Assembly: GCA_900537125.1 (NCBI GenBank)
Contig: UNRJ01000004.1
Span: forward strand, 1-64,000
Reading direction: 5' to 3'
DNA: 64,000 bases
From: Rhodobacteraceae bacterium Alg238-R152
GTDB taxonomy: Bacteria > Pseudomonadota > Alphaproteobacteria > Rhodobacterales > Rhodobacteraceae
The notes under the pieces: model-generated
Databases searched by the model: none
Told to the model about the DNA's origin: nothing
The model's input: the letters and a program-made list of their open reading frames with translations, nothing else
Shown here: positions 46,115 to 55,073 of the stretch, piece after piece
Layout of the letters: each line of letters opens with the position of its first letter
How positions within the stretch are numbered: position 1 is the first letter of the stretch
Program-made: the position numbers and the translations under genes

Positions 46115-46897
46115 ATGCGTATTCTCATCACCAATGACGACGGCATCAATGCACCTGGACTGAAGGTTCTGGAGCAGATCGCGGCAGAACTGGCCGGGCC
46201 AGATGGCGAAGTTTGGTGTGTAGCACCTGCATTTGAACAATCTGGCGTTGGCCACTGCATCAGCTACACACACCCCACCATGATTGCCCAAATGGGCGAG
46301 CGTCGCTTTGCCGCCGAGGGAAGCCCAGCCGACTGTGTGTTGGCCGGTATCCATGATGTGATGAAAGACGCGCCGCCGGAGTTGATCCTATCCGGCGTAA
46401 ATCGCGGCAACAACTCGGCGGAAAACGCGCTGTACTCAGGCACTTTGGGCGCTGCCATAGAAGGCGCGTTGCAAGGTATCCCCTCATATGCGTTGTCGCA
46501 GTTTTTGGGGCCAAAAAACTTCCACGCAGAAGACCCATTTGAAGCCGCCGGCACCTTTGGGGCGGATGTTGTACGCAAAGTTCTTGCGGCAAATCCGAGC
46601 AATGATGATGCCTATGGCCTTTTTTACAACATCAATTTCCCGCCTGTCATGGCCGCGGATGTTCAAGGTGTGCGCGCCGTTGCACAGGGGTTTCGTGAAG
46701 GCACGCGGTTCTCTGTTGAGCCGCACAATGCGCCGTCCGGGCGGCGTTTCCTCTGGGCCAAAGGTGGCGATCAGACCCGCAAGACAGCAGATGGCACAGA
46801 TGCGGCTGCCAATCTGGACGGCTATATCTCGGTCACGCCGATGCGCGCCGATTTGACAGCCCATGACGCGCTGGCGGCGTTGAAAGGCATTGAATGA
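46115..46897 (+). CDS. surE: 5'/3'-nucleotidase SurE
   Basis: 260 residues, metal-dependent phosphatase acting on nucleoside monophosphates. The N-terminal [19 protein letters not shown] carries the DD metal ligands (8-9), with S in QSGVG and N in LSGVNRGNN (about 94-102). GGGGCAGG ribosome binding site. The stop overlaps the pcm start by 4 nt; the surE-pcm-nlpD order is the same as in enterobacteria. Confidence 0.95.
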   Translation: MRILITNDDGINAPGLKVLEQIAAELAGPDGEVWCVAPAFEQSGVGHCISYTHPTMIAQMGERRFAAEGSPADCVLAGIHDVMKDAPPELILSGVNRGNNSAENALYSGTLGAAIEGALQGIPSYALSQFLGPKNFHAEDPFEAAGTFGADVVRKVLAANPSNDDAYGLFYNINFPPVMAADVQGVRAVAQGFREGTRFSVEPHNAPSGRRFLWAKGGDQTRKTADGTDAAANLDGYISVTPMRADLTAHDALAALKGIE

Positions 46898-47550
46898 CCG
46901 ACCCCGACGCACTTGCTCAACGCAAAATGCAGTTCCTGTTTGCCTTGCGCTCGCGTGGGGTGACCGACCCGGCTGTGCTCACTGCGATGGAACAGATTGA
47001 TCGCGGTCTCTTTGTGCGTGGGCTGTTTTCTGAGCGGGCTTATGAGGACACGCCACTGCCGATTTCTTGTGGCCAGACAATTTCCCAGCCCTCTGTGGTG
47101 GGGCTGATGACACAAGCGCTGGAAGTGACCTCGCGGGACAAAGTGCTCGAAGTGGGCACTGGTTCTGGCTATCAAGCCGCCATTCTGAGCCAACTGGCGC
47201 GACGGGTATATACCGTGGACCGCCACAAGCGGTTGGTGCAGGAAGCACGGGGGATTATTGACCAGCTGGGTATCGTGAATATCACCTCATTGATCTCCGA
47301 TGGTAGCTTTGGACTTCCCGATCAGGCGCCGTTTGACAAGATCATTGTAACAGCTGCCGCGGAGGATCCGCCAGGCCCCCTCTTGGCGCAGCTCAAGATC
47401 GGCGGTATCATGGTGGTGCCTGTGGGTCAGTCGGATGCGGTACAAAGCCTCATTCGAGTGCGTAAGACCGAGGACGGGCTGGACTATGACGAATTGCGCT
47501 CGGTGCGGTTTGTGCCTTTGCTTGAGGGCGTCGCGCGCGAAAATGATTGA
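46894..47550 (+). CDS. pcm: Protein-L-isoaspartate O-methyltransferase
   Basis: 218 residues. Methylates isoaspartyl residues in aged proteins with S-adenosylmethionine. Motifs: substrate-binding [16 protein letters not shown]-binding [19 protein letters not shown] (about 86-104), and the post-motif [14 protein letters not shown]. Overlaps surE by 4 nt. Confidence 0.95.
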   Translation: MTDPDALAQRKMQFLFALRSRGVTDPAVLTAMEQIDRGLFVRGLFSERAYEDTPLPISCGQTISQPSVVGLMTQALEVTSRDKVLEVGTGSGYQAAILSQLARRVYTVDRHKRLVQEARGIIDQLGIVNITSLISDGSFGLPDQAPFDKIIVTAAAEDPPGPLLAQLKIGGIMVVPVGQSDAVQSLIRVRKTEDGLDYDELRSVRFVPLLEGVAREND

Positions 47551-47676
47551 TTAAATTGGGCTTTCCCCTTGGCAATTGGGGAGGGTTCGCCCATTTGCAA
47601 GCGTAACGTAGCGAACAACAAAGCGGCCTTGGCACCAGACCCCCGTAACTAGGGCGCCGCATGTGAGGACATCGAA

Positions 47677-48882
47677 ATGGCAGTATTCACGCCCAAGAAC
47701 ACCCGATGGATTGGCGCAGGCCTTGCGTTGACTGTGATGAGCGGGTGTTTGGATACCCTAGATTATGACCTGCGCGGCGACATTGGCGGCGGCTTAGACA
47801 CCACCACAGCGGCGCAAACGGCAACCGCGCAGCGACCTGAACCGGATGACCGCGGGGTCATTGCCTACCCAAGTTACCAAGTGGCGGTGGCCAAACGTGG
47901 GGACACGCTTGCCGATGTCTCCGAGCGGGTTGGCATTCCTGCAGAAGAATTGAGCCGGACCAACGGCATCGCGCTAGATGCGCAATTGCGTGAGGGGGAG
48001 GTTGTGACCCTGCCCCGCCGCGTAACCGAGCCGTCTCCTGCAACGGGCGGTACAGGGGTTATTACTGCGCCCGGTGGTGTCGACATTGCGTCGCTGGCCG
48101 GAGGTGCGATCAACAACGCGGATACTGGCGTGGAGACAGAAACACTGCAACCAGTGAGTGCTTCGACAACAAAGGTTCAGACCGGCGTTGAGCCTGTGCG
48201 GCACAAAGTCAAACGTGGCGAGACCGCCTTTACCATTGCACGTCTTTACAACGTGTCGGTGCGGTCTTTGGCTGAATGGAACGGCTTGGGCAGCGATTTC
48301 ACCATTCGAGAAAACCAAATTCTGTTGATACCACCAGTTGATCCCGCAGCAGAAGCCGAACGCAAGGCGGCGGTAGCGGCCGCTGCGACAACCACCACCA
48401 AGCCTGGCGAAGGCTCTCCCACCCCAACGCCACCAAGCGCGTCCAAACCGCTCCCAGAGGACAATACGGTGGCTGCGGCGACGCCGGTAGCAAAGCCGGA
48501 CAGCCCGAACCTGAGCGAACAGCAGAGCGCGAGCAAAGCCGCTATGAGCTATCCTGTGTCTGGCAAGGTGATCCGGCCCTACTCCAAAGGCAAAAACAAC
48601 GGCATTGATATTGCGGGCGACGCCGGTGCCAAAGTGACAGCAGCTGCGGATGGCACTGTGGCGGCGATCACCAAAGATGCCGATGACGTGACCATCCTTG
48701 TAGTGCGCCACCCCAACAACCTGATGACGGTCTATTACAACGTAGACGGCGTGAAGGTGAAAAAGGGCGCAAGCGTGAAGCGTGGGCAAAGCATGGCAGT
48801 GCTGCCTGCGGAAAACAGCTTTGTGCACTTTGAAGTGCGCGAAGGTTTTGACAGCGTCGACCCGGCCCCCTACCTAAAATAG
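47677..48882 (+). CDS. nlpD: NlpD-like lipoprotein, LysM-LysM-degenerate M23 domain
   Basis: 401 residues. Lipoprotein signal with C24 after a hydrophobic segment (LTVMSGC). LysM domains at about 68-112 and 175-219 bind peptidoglycan. C-terminal M23/LytM domain about 293-400, in which the first zinc ligand His is Asn308 (NNGIDIAG) and the second motif reads YYN rather than YAH; only the HFEVR His remains. Like E. coli NlpD it should therefore be an amidase activator, not a peptidase. A low-complexity linker (225-290) joins the parts. The 3' end is 18 nt from the convergent ATPase gene. Confidence 0.88.
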   Translation: MAVFTPKNTRWIGAGLALTVMSGCLDTLDYDLRGDIGGGLDTTTAAQTATAQRPEPDDRGVIAYPSYQVAVAKRGDTLADVSERVGIPAEELSRTNGIALDAQLREGEVVTLPRRVTEPSPATGGTGVITAPGGVDIASLAGGAINNADTGVETETLQPVSASTTKVQTGVEPVRHKVKRGETAFTIARLYNVSVRSLAEWNGLGSDFTIRENQILLIPPVDPAAEAERKAAVAAAATTTTKPGEGSPTPTPPSASKPLPEDNTVAAATPVAKPDSPNLSEQQSASKAAMSYPVSGKVIRPYSKGKNNGIDIAGDAGAKVTAAADGTVAAITKDADDVTILVVRHPNNLMTVYYNVDGVKVKKGASVKRGQSMAVLPAENSFVHFEVREGFDSVDPAPYLK

Positions 48883-48900
48883 GGTGCCGAGACGCTGAGG

Positions 48901-49743
48901 TTAGTCCAGTGTGACACCCTCGCGGCCGGCCAAATCCACGAAGAACTGCCAAGCAACACGACCCGAGCGTGCACCGCGTGTGGCCTGCCATTCGATGGCT
49001 TCAGCCCGAAGACGCGAGGCGTCAACCTGAACGCCATAAGCGTCACAATAGCCGTCAATCATTGCCAGGAACTCGTCCTGCGAGCAGGGATGGAACCCAA
49101 GCCAAAGACCAAAGCGATCTGAGAGGGACACTTTCTCTTCGACCGCTTCTGACGGGTTAATGGCCGAGCTGCGCTCATTTTCGATCATGTCACGCGGCAT
49201 CAGGTGGCGACGGTTGGACGTGGCATAGAAAACCACATTGTCGGGACGCCCTTCGATTCCGCCGTCGAGAACCGCTTTGAGGGATTTGTAATGCTGGTCA
49301 TCGTGGCTAAAGCTGAGATCATCACAGAACAGCAGGAATCGTTCGTCGGAAGCGCGCAACAGGTTTAGCAGGCGGGCCACGGATGGCAGGTCTTCGCGTT
49401 GCAACTCGACAATTTTGAGTGGCAGCCCTTCCGAGAGAACCTGTGCGTGCACCGCTTTCACAATCGATGATTTGCCCATGCCTCGGGCGCCCCAAAGCAA
49501 CGCATTATTCGCTGGCAGCCCGCGCGCAAACTGACGGGTGTTTTCCAAAAGCGTATCGCGGGAGCGGTCAATTCCGATCAGCAGATCCAAAGACACGCGA
49601 TTGATGTGCCTGACCGGCTCCAAGCGGTCTGGATCGACGTGCCAGACAAACCCGTCCGCGGCCGCAAAGTCAGGCGCAGCCATGGGCGCGGGAGCCATAC
49701 GTTCCAGCGCGTCGGCGATGCGGGTCAAAGTGGTGTCATCCAT
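48901..49743 (-). CDS. AAA+ family ATPase (DUF815)
   Basis: 280 residues. Walker A GARGMGKSS (about 84-92), Walker B LLFCDDLSF (about 145-153), ATSNRRHLMPR sensor region and the LSDRFGLWLGFHPCSQDEFL C-terminal segment, all diagnostic of DUF815. Function is unassigned; the gene often lies near tat or division genes in alphaproteobacteria. The ATG at 49743 has a GGAGG site; a longer frame to 49779 does not. 118 nt from tatC, beyond the tat terminator. Confidence 0.9.
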   Translation of the reverse strand: MDDTTLTRIADALERMAPAPMAAPDFAAADGFVWHVDPDRLEPVRHINRVSLDLLIGIDRSRDTLLENTRQFARGLPANNALLWGARGMGKSSIVKAVHAQVLSEGLPLKIVELQREDLPSVARLLNLLRASDERFLLFCDDLSFSHDDQHYKSLKAVLDGGIEGRPDNVVFYATSNRRHLMPRDMIENERSSAINPSEAVEEKVSLSDRFGLWLGFHPCSQDEFLAMIDGYCDAYGVQVDASRLRAEAIEWQATRGARSGRVAWQFFVDLAGREGVTLD

Positions 49744-49807
49744 GGCAGGCCTCCGGTCATTTGTGGCGATAGAAACCACGTTCCCAAAGCAACAACAAGA
49801 GCCGCAA

Positions 49808-49839
49808 CCAAAAAGCGCGCCCCGGTTTGGGACGCGCTT
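49808..49839 (-). terminator. Intrinsic terminator of the tatABC operon
   Basis: On the minus strand, AAGCGCGTCCC pairs with GGGGCGCGCTT (11 bp with one G-T pair) around a 5-nt loop, followed by TTTTT. Confidence 0.85.
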
Positions 49840-49861
49840 GGAGTTTCAGCTTCGAGGTCGG

Positions 49862-50809
49862 TTACTTGTGGCTTTCGGCGTCCGCCATGTCAGCCTCATC
49901 TTCACCCTCTTCGTCGTCCTCAAAATAGACGCCTTCGGCTTTCAACTTGGCCACACGTTGGCGATCCACACGGCGCACCAAGAAGATCGACACTTCGTAG
50001 AGGCCATAGACCACAACAAAGAGGATCAGCTGTGTCACCACATCTGGCGGGGTCACCAAAGCGGCCAGAACAAGAATGCCAACCATGGCGTATTTGCGCA
50101 CACGACCAAGACCTTCAGCATCGACCAATCCAGCTTTGCCCATCAGGGTCAAAAGCACGGGAAGCTGAAAACATAGGCCAAAGGCCATGATGAACTTCAG
50201 TGTGATATCAAGGCTTTCGTTGACCTTACCAAAGAAGGTGATTTGCACGCCTTCGGAGGTCGCAGGCACGGCGGCTGCCACTGTGCCAGGCACATCATCA
50301 ACCGCTGGCGCCAACAGATTGGCAAACACAGACGCCACATCGGCAAATCCAAGGAAAAATTGCATCGCCAGAGGGGTGACAACCAATTGAGCAAAGGTTG
50401 CGCCCAACAAGAACATAAACGGCGACGCAATCATAAACGGCAGAAACGCGCCACGTTCGTTTTTGTAGAGGCCGGGTGCCACAAACCGCCACAGCTGGAA
50501 GCCAATCACTGGGAAGGACAGGGCAAAGCCGCCTACCATAGAGATCCGAAACAATGTGAAGAGATACTCCTGCGGGGAGGTGAACTGCAACGTTGGAGAT
50601 GGATCGCCAAGCTCACGCAGCACTTGCACAATCGGTGATACAAGGAAGTGCAACACATGTTCCGCAATGAATTGCCCGCCAATCGGCACAAAGAAAAAGC
50701 TGATCGCGATCACAAAAGCGATGCCGGATCGGATCAAACGAGTGCGCAGTTCCGCAAGGTGCTCGATCAACGGTGCGGAGCTGTCTTCGAGTTGGTCAGT
50801 GGAGCTCAT
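49862..50809 (-). CDS. tatC: Sec-independent protein translocase TatC
   Basis: 315 residues, six membrane helices, receptor for twin-arginine signal peptides. The N-terminal LIEHLAELRTRLIRSG motif is diagnostic and F/P/E positions around TM2-TM3 (FTSPQEYLFTLFR) are kept. It is longer than E. coli TatC (258) because of a periplasmic insertion (about 178-210, rich in Ala and Pro) and an acidic C-terminal tail. The start overlaps the tatB stop by 4 nt. Confidence 0.95.
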   Translation of the reverse strand: MSSTDQLEDSSAPLIEHLAELRTRLIRSGIAFVIAISFFFVPIGGQFIAEHVLHFLVSPIVQVLRELGDPSPTLQFTSPQEYLFTLFRISMVGGFALSFPVIGFQLWRFVAPGLYKNERGAFLPFMIASPFMFLLGATFAQLVVTPLAMQFFLGFADVASVFANLLAPAVDDVPGTVAAAVPATSEGVQITFFGKVNESLDITLKFIMAFGLCFQLPVLLTLMGKAGLVDAEGLGRVRKYAMVGILVLAALVTPPDVVTQLILFVVVYGLYEVSIFLVRRVDRQRVAKLKAEGVYFEDDEEGEDEADMADAESHK

Positions 50810-51345
50810 GCCTCATCCTTCTTCGAAGTCGTCGTTGACCGTGGCGTTGGGGCCGGATCATAACTACGTGCGGCCTTGCGCGCAGCCTTCGCAGCGTCCT
50901 CGGGAGAGACTTCGGCCTCAGCGGCCGCTTTCTCAGCCGCTTCTTTGTCGAGACGGGCCTGTGCCATTTCGGAGGACTTTTGGCGGATTTTTTCGGCCGC
51001 CTCAGCCCGCTCTTTGGACAGCTGTGTGGTCTCAGCGCCCGGTTCATAGGACATGGACCGCTTGACCTCTCCAACGGAGTCGTTGAGCGCATCTGTGGCG
51101 GTTTTCAAAGGATTGCTGACCTTGTTCAGGCCATCAGTTGCCCCTTTGAGGGTGTCGGTGACATCTTTGACGCCTGATTTGTCAGCCGCCTCGTTCATGG
51201 CGCTGGAAAATTCCCGCGCCATGCCTTTGGCCTTGCCCACAAATCGACCGACCGTCCGGAACATCACCGGCAAATCCTTTGGCCCCACAACAATCAGCGC
51301 AACCACGCCAATCACTAGCAGCTCGGGCAATCCCAAATCAAACAT
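50806..51345 (-). CDS. tatB: Sec-independent protein translocase TatB
   Basis: 179 residues. One N-terminal membrane helix (about 3-20) with the E8 of GLPELL, then VGPKDLPVMFRTVGRFVGK amphipathic helix, and a long charged, probably disordered, C-terminus with Ala/Glu-rich coiled coil (about 100-160). TatB mediates contact between TatC and TatA. 17 nt after tatA. Confidence 0.94.
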   Translation of the reverse strand: MFDLGLPELLVIGVVALIVVGPKDLPVMFRTVGRFVGKAKGMAREFSSAMNEAADKSGVKDVTDTLKGATDGLNKVSNPLKTATDALNDSVGEVKRSMSYEPGAETTQLSKERAEAAEKIRQKSSEMAQARLDKEAAEKAAAEAEVSPEDAAKAARKAARSYDPAPTPRSTTTSKKDEA

Positions 51346-51362
51346 ACTGGTTCAGCCTCAGA

Positions 51363-51581
51363 TCAGACTTTGTCTTTGTCGTCGGCGGGTGTCACGTCTT
51401 TGGCCGTTTCGGAAGCTTCTTCTTCGAGCTCCTGCTGGCCTTCGTTGATGCCCTTTTTGAACGATGTGATGCCTTTGCCAACTTCGCCCATCAGGCCGCT
51501 GATTTTACCACGACCAAACAACACCAGCACGACAATCGCGATCAGCAGAATGCCCGGCAGACCAATGTTTCCAATACCCAT
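51363..51581 (-). CDS. tatA: Sec-independent protein translocase TatA
   Basis: 72 residues. Hydrophobic helix about 6-21 ending in the FGRGK hinge, amphipathic helix about 22-42 ([16 protein letters not shown]) and an acidic tail. It forms the pore-like oligomer. The ATG at 51581 has a GAGGAG site; a start at 51620 would add 13 residues before the helix. First gene of tatABC. Confidence 0.95.
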   Translation of the reverse strand: MGIGNIGLPGILLIAIVVLVLFGRGKISGLMGEVGKGITSFKKGINEGQQELEEEASETAKDVTPADDKDKV

Positions 51582-51711
51582 GATGTTTCTCCTCTTTGCG
51601 GGCGCGCGGCCCGATATCATCTGTCTGGCTCAGTCCTACCGACTTGGAGCTTGGCGTAAAAGTAACAATCCCGGGCGTTGCACAGCAATTTGGGGCTTTT
51701 TGCCTCTAGAT

Positions 51712-51747
51712 TTGCCATTATTATGTCAGTTGCCATTATGTTGTCAG
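51712..51747 (+). promoter_or_regulatory. Tandem 18-bp direct repeats in front of the WYL regulator
   Basis: TTGCCATTATTATGTCAG (51712-51729) is followed without a gap by TTGCCATTATGTTGTCAG (51730-51747); 16 of 18 positions agree. TTGCCA of the first unit and CATTAT of the second are 16 nt apart and could be -35 and -10 boxes. The array ends 21 nt before the regulator's ATG, and the divergent tatA promoter is also in this 187-nt region. Probably the operator for autoregulation. Confidence 0.6.
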
Positions 51748-51768
51748 GATATCGGAGATTCGTGCCCT

Positions 51769-52440
51769 ATGGCCAGTTCGCAAAAACGCTCAGATCGCCT
51801 GTATGCGCTGATGGAGATATTGAAAGATGGCGCGCTACATCGCGCCGAGGAATTGGCGGCTGCAATGCAGGTCTCGCTGCGTACAATTTACCGCGACATG
51901 CAAACGCTGGCGAACAGCGGTGTGGCCGTCGAGGGGGAGCGCGGCACGGGCTATCGCGCCAAAGCTGTTCTGACCCTCCCCCCCCTGAACCTCACCGAAG
52001 ACGAGCTGGAGGCGCTGCACATCGGGCTAGAAGTGGTTGGCACGGGCATGGAGGGGCCGTTGCGTGCGGCGGCAGAAAGCCTGAGTGCGAAGATTGATGC
52101 GGTGCTACCAGAGGAGATTGGCGGCGTTGCACAAGGGTTTGGGTTTGCCGCCTACCCGTTTGTAGAAACCACGCAGAGTTTGAGCCATCTTGAACCTCTG
52201 CGCACGGCCATTCGCGCCAAGCAAAAGCTTAGGATCACCGTAAAAGGCAGCGTCGCACGGGACGTGCGGCCATTAAAGCTCGACTACTGGGGGCGGGTCT
52301 GGACCCTTGGTGTTTGGGACGAAACCCTTAGCGAGTTTGCCAATATTCGGGTTGACCAGATTGTTGATTTGGCTGTGTTGCCGGGATTGTTTGTCGAAGA
52401 ACCTGGCAAGAGCCTAAAAGACTTGTTGGCACAAACTTAA
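51769..52440 (+). CDS. HTH and WYL-domain transcriptional regulator
   Basis: 223 residues from ATG 51769. N-terminal DeoR/HTH_11-type winged helix (SDRLYALMEILKDGALHRAE, then SLRTIYRDMQTL, about 7-55) and a C-terminal WYL domain about 130-215, with the KLDYWGRVWTLGVW segment in place of the strict W-Y-L triplet. WYL domains bind ligands, often nucleic-acid or nucleotide derived. The upstream open frame back to 51370 lies in antisense of tatA and is not coding. Tandem repeats lie just in front. Confidence 0.85.
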   Translation: MASSQKRSDRLYALMEILKDGALHRAEELAAAMQVSLRTIYRDMQTLANSGVAVEGERGTGYRAKAVLTLPPLNLTEDELEALHIGLEVVGTGMEGPLRAAAESLSAKIDAVLPEEIGGVAQGFGFAAYPFVETTQSLSHLEPLRTAIRAKQKLRITVKGSVARDVRPLKLDYWGRVWTLGVWDETLSEFANIRVDQIVDLAVLPGLFVEEPGKSLKDLLAQT

Positions 52441-52446
52441 GCCAAT

Positions 52447-53577
52447 TTAGGTTTTGGCCGGGAACACAAAGCAGCGATCCCGCCGTATGGTGAGCCACAG
52501 CGGTGTGCCTTCTTTGGGAAGGAACACATTGGGCACAGTGACTTTCAAGGCGGAGCCATCGTGGTCCATTTTGAATTCAACCAAGCTTTCGTTGCCCATG
52601 AAGCGCGCCCGGGTGACAAGCCCACGTGCGGCCACCCCGTCTGAGGGTGTTGGCAACGGACCTTTGCCATCGCGATCAAAGTCTAGCTTGAGGTGCTGCG
52701 GACGAATAACAATTTCAACTGGCGCGCCATCCGCAAGACCCGGGGTCAGGAACTGGCCGAAGGGCGTTTCGGTTAACGCGCCATTGCTCACGGATTTGAT
52801 GACGTTGATGTCGCTAAAGAACGCCACCGCCTGCTTGTCCTTCGGCGCGTTGTAGATGTTATAGGGCGCCCCCTGCTGGACAATCACCCCGTCGCGCATG
52901 AGGGCAATTTCATCGGCCATACGCATGGCCTCTTCGGGCTCGTGGGTCACCAGCAATACAGCAGTGTCCTCTTCTTTGAGCACGGCCAAGGTTTCATCGC
53001 GGATGCCGTCACGCAGACGGTTGTCGAGACCAGAGAACGGCTCATCCATCAGCATAATACGGGGACGTGGTGCCAAGGCGCGGGCCAGTGCGATCCGTTG
53101 TTGCTCTCCACCGGACAGCAGGTGCGGATATTTGTCGATGGCCCAGCCAAGGTTAACCTTTCCAAGAAGTTCCTCAACACGAGCACGCTTTTCGTCTTTG
53201 CTGCCTTTGAGACCAAAGGCGACGTTGTCACAGACCGATAGGTGCGGGAACAGGGCAAAGTCCTGGAACATCAAGCCAATTTGGCGTCGCTCGGGCGGAA
53301 TGCGGAAGACCGTGTCGCAGATCAGCTTGCCATCAACATAGATTTCACCGCTGTCTTGCATATCCACGCCGGCGATCATACGCAGAGTCGTGGACTTGCC
53401 GCAGCCAGACGGACCCAGCAGGCAGGTGACCTTGCCAGACTGCAATGTGAGAGACACGTCGTCCACCACCTGACGGTTGCCAAAACGGCGGCGCAGGTTG
53501 CGGATTTCCAAACGTGGTGGCGTCGAAGTGGATGTCAGCTGCACGGAAGGCCTCTTACAATCCCCGATGCTTTTCAT
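52447..53577 (-). CDS. ABC transporter ATP-binding protein (FbpC-like, iron/putative)
   Basis: 376 residues. Walker A GPSGCGKS (about 55-62), signature LLSGGEQQRIALARAL, Walker B IMLMDEPFSGLD and a C-terminal TOBE-like extension of about 130 residues (IRPQHLKLDFDRDG), the FbpC/FutC/PotA arrangement. No matching permease or binding protein is next to it. The ATG at 53577 lacks a clear ribosome binding site; a GTG at 53544 has AAGAGG 6 nt upstream and would give a protein 11 residues shorter. 19 nt after the symporter stop, so probably co-transcribed with it. Confidence 0.82.
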   Translation of the reverse strand: MKSIGDCKRPSVQLTSTSTPPRLEIRNLRRRFGNRQVVDDVSLTLQSGKVTCLLGPSGCGKSTTLRMIAGVDMQDSGEIYVDGKLICDTVFRIPPERRQIGLMFQDFALFPHLSVCDNVAFGLKGSKDEKRARVEELLGKVNLGWAIDKYPHLLSGGEQQRIALARALAPRPRIMLMDEPFSGLDNRLRDGIRDETLAVLKEEDTAVLLVTHEPEEAMRMADEIALMRDGVIVQQGAPYNIYNAPKDKQAVAFFSDINVIKSVSNGALTETPFGQFLTPGLADGAPVEIVIRPQHLKLDFDRDGKGPLPTPSDGVAARGLVTRARFMGNESLVEFKMDHDGSALKVTVPNVFLPKEGTPLWLTIRRDRCFVFPAKT

Positions 53578-53596
53578 CGGGTTTCGCGTTGGTGTA

Positions 53597-54982
53597 TCAG
53601 CCCCCTACCCGTGCTTCAACCCTGCGGCTGCCGATCAGAACTGCGGCAAAACCAAGCACCAAAACAATCACGCAGATCTGCAGAAGTTGCTCGTATTTGT
53701 GCCCGTCATACAGGAACTGGGACACAAATTCCGTGTCGCGAAACATATAGGCGGCAGCCCCATAAAGCGCGGTAAAAAAGCAAGCCATATAGGACCAGAG
53801 CGGGACATCCCGTCCACCAATCAAGCTGGCAACCAGCACGGGTGTGAGGAACATCGAAGCGGTGCCGGACACGGCCACGGCGTCAAACAGGGTTTGGTTG
53901 CCCCAAAGCGTCAGGGCGCCGCCTGCGAGGGCAAAGACCAACATAGCGATGCGGCCACCGGTCAACGTGCGTGGGGCGAGCTTGAGTTCCTCGACCACAA
54001 GGCGGGCGGCGGAGCTAAGCGCGGAGTCCAAAGTGGACAGTGCCGACACCAACAGAGAGAGGATCAGCAGGGTGAAGAGCCAGGTGGGGAACATTGTGCT
54101 CCACGTGCCGATCAGCTGGCCTTCATAGGCTGCGCCCTCAAGCGAAGCTTGAATGCCAAAGAAGCCAAACGCAATGATGCAAAGCGTGGACAGCCAGAAC
54201 GCATGCAGGAAGCTTTTGCGGGTGGTGTCACGATCCGCGAGAAAGCCGCGGTCCATCATCACCGGATCATGCACCGGATAGGAGAACACCTGAAGCGCGG
54301 CGACCACCAGCAGAACCCAGCCATTATGAGGGCCGGAGGCGCCGGGGGCCGTGAGAACCGCGCCAAGGTTAAACTCCGGACGCAGGATGAGCGCAACAAA
54401 TGCAATGCCAAACACCACAAGGAACAGCAACATCTGTACCACGTCGGTACGCAGGGCTGCGGACAGGCCGCCCCATGCGGAATAGGCCAACGCAACCACG
54501 CCAACGATCAGGATGGCGATGGTGTCCGCGTTGGCAACCTCCGGCAGCGCGGCGCTGAAGATCAGGCCAACGACCAGCAGATTGGCAAAGACTTCGGACA
54601 GTAGCCGCAATGCGATCACCACGTTGTAGGCGGTGGTGCCGGGTGTGCCAAAGCGAGAGGTCAGCCAGTCCTGAACGGAGCCAGCGCCTTGTATCCGCAT
54701 GCGGTTCACGATGTAGCCACCGGTCAGGAAAGACGCGTAGTAGGCCGCATAGGCCAATGTCCCCGCGATACCGTAGTAAAATCCAAGGATGGCAGCGTTC
54801 ATCAAAGAGCGCGCAAAGATCCAGGTGGTGACCTGCGACAGCACCAAGGTCCAGAGCGAAGGTGCCTGCCCTTCCATTGATTGGCCGCTGAAGAAGCCCA
54901 CAACCGTGGCGCGTTTGGGGGCGACAACAAGGCTGAGCAAGAGAATGGCGGCGAAGATAGTGATAAGAGGGGCGGCGTGCAT
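53597..54982 (-). CDS. Sodium:solute symporter family protein
   Basis: 461 residues with about 12-13 hydrophobic helices. SSS-family features include GQSMEGQAPSLWTLVLSQVTTW (TM2 region) and the LLVSALSTLDSALSSAARLVVEE segment in the TM8-9 region (sodium site 2). Substrate (proline, pantothenate, sugar or other) cannot be told. It is followed by the ABC ATPase gene, an uncommon partner for a secondary transporter. Confidence 0.85.
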   Translation of the reverse strand: MHAAPLITIFAAILLLSLVVAPKRATVVGFFSGQSMEGQAPSLWTLVLSQVTTWIFARSLMNAAILGFYYGIAGTLAYAAYYASFLTGGYIVNRMRIQGAGSVQDWLTSRFGTPGTTAYNVVIALRLLSEVFANLLVVGLIFSAALPEVANADTIAILIVGVVALAYSAWGGLSAALRTDVVQMLLFLVVFGIAFVALILRPEFNLGAVLTAPGASGPHNGWVLLVVAALQVFSYPVHDPVMMDRGFLADRDTTRKSFLHAFWLSTLCIIAFGFFGIQASLEGAAYEGQLIGTWSTMFPTWLFTLLILSLLVSALSTLDSALSSAARLVVEELKLAPRTLTGGRIAMLVFALAGGALTLWGNQTLFDAVAVSGTASMFLTPVLVASLIGGRDVPLWSYMACFFTALYGAAAYMFRDTEFVSQFLYDGHKYEQLLQICVIVLVLGFAAVLIGSRRVEARVGG

Positions 54983-55073
54983 GGTTGTATCCCGTTCAAA
55001 GTTGGGATCGGCCTAGCAGGCGGCCAGATGTCAGGCTAGCCGCCCCACAGAAACGTGATGAAACGTCAGAGGG

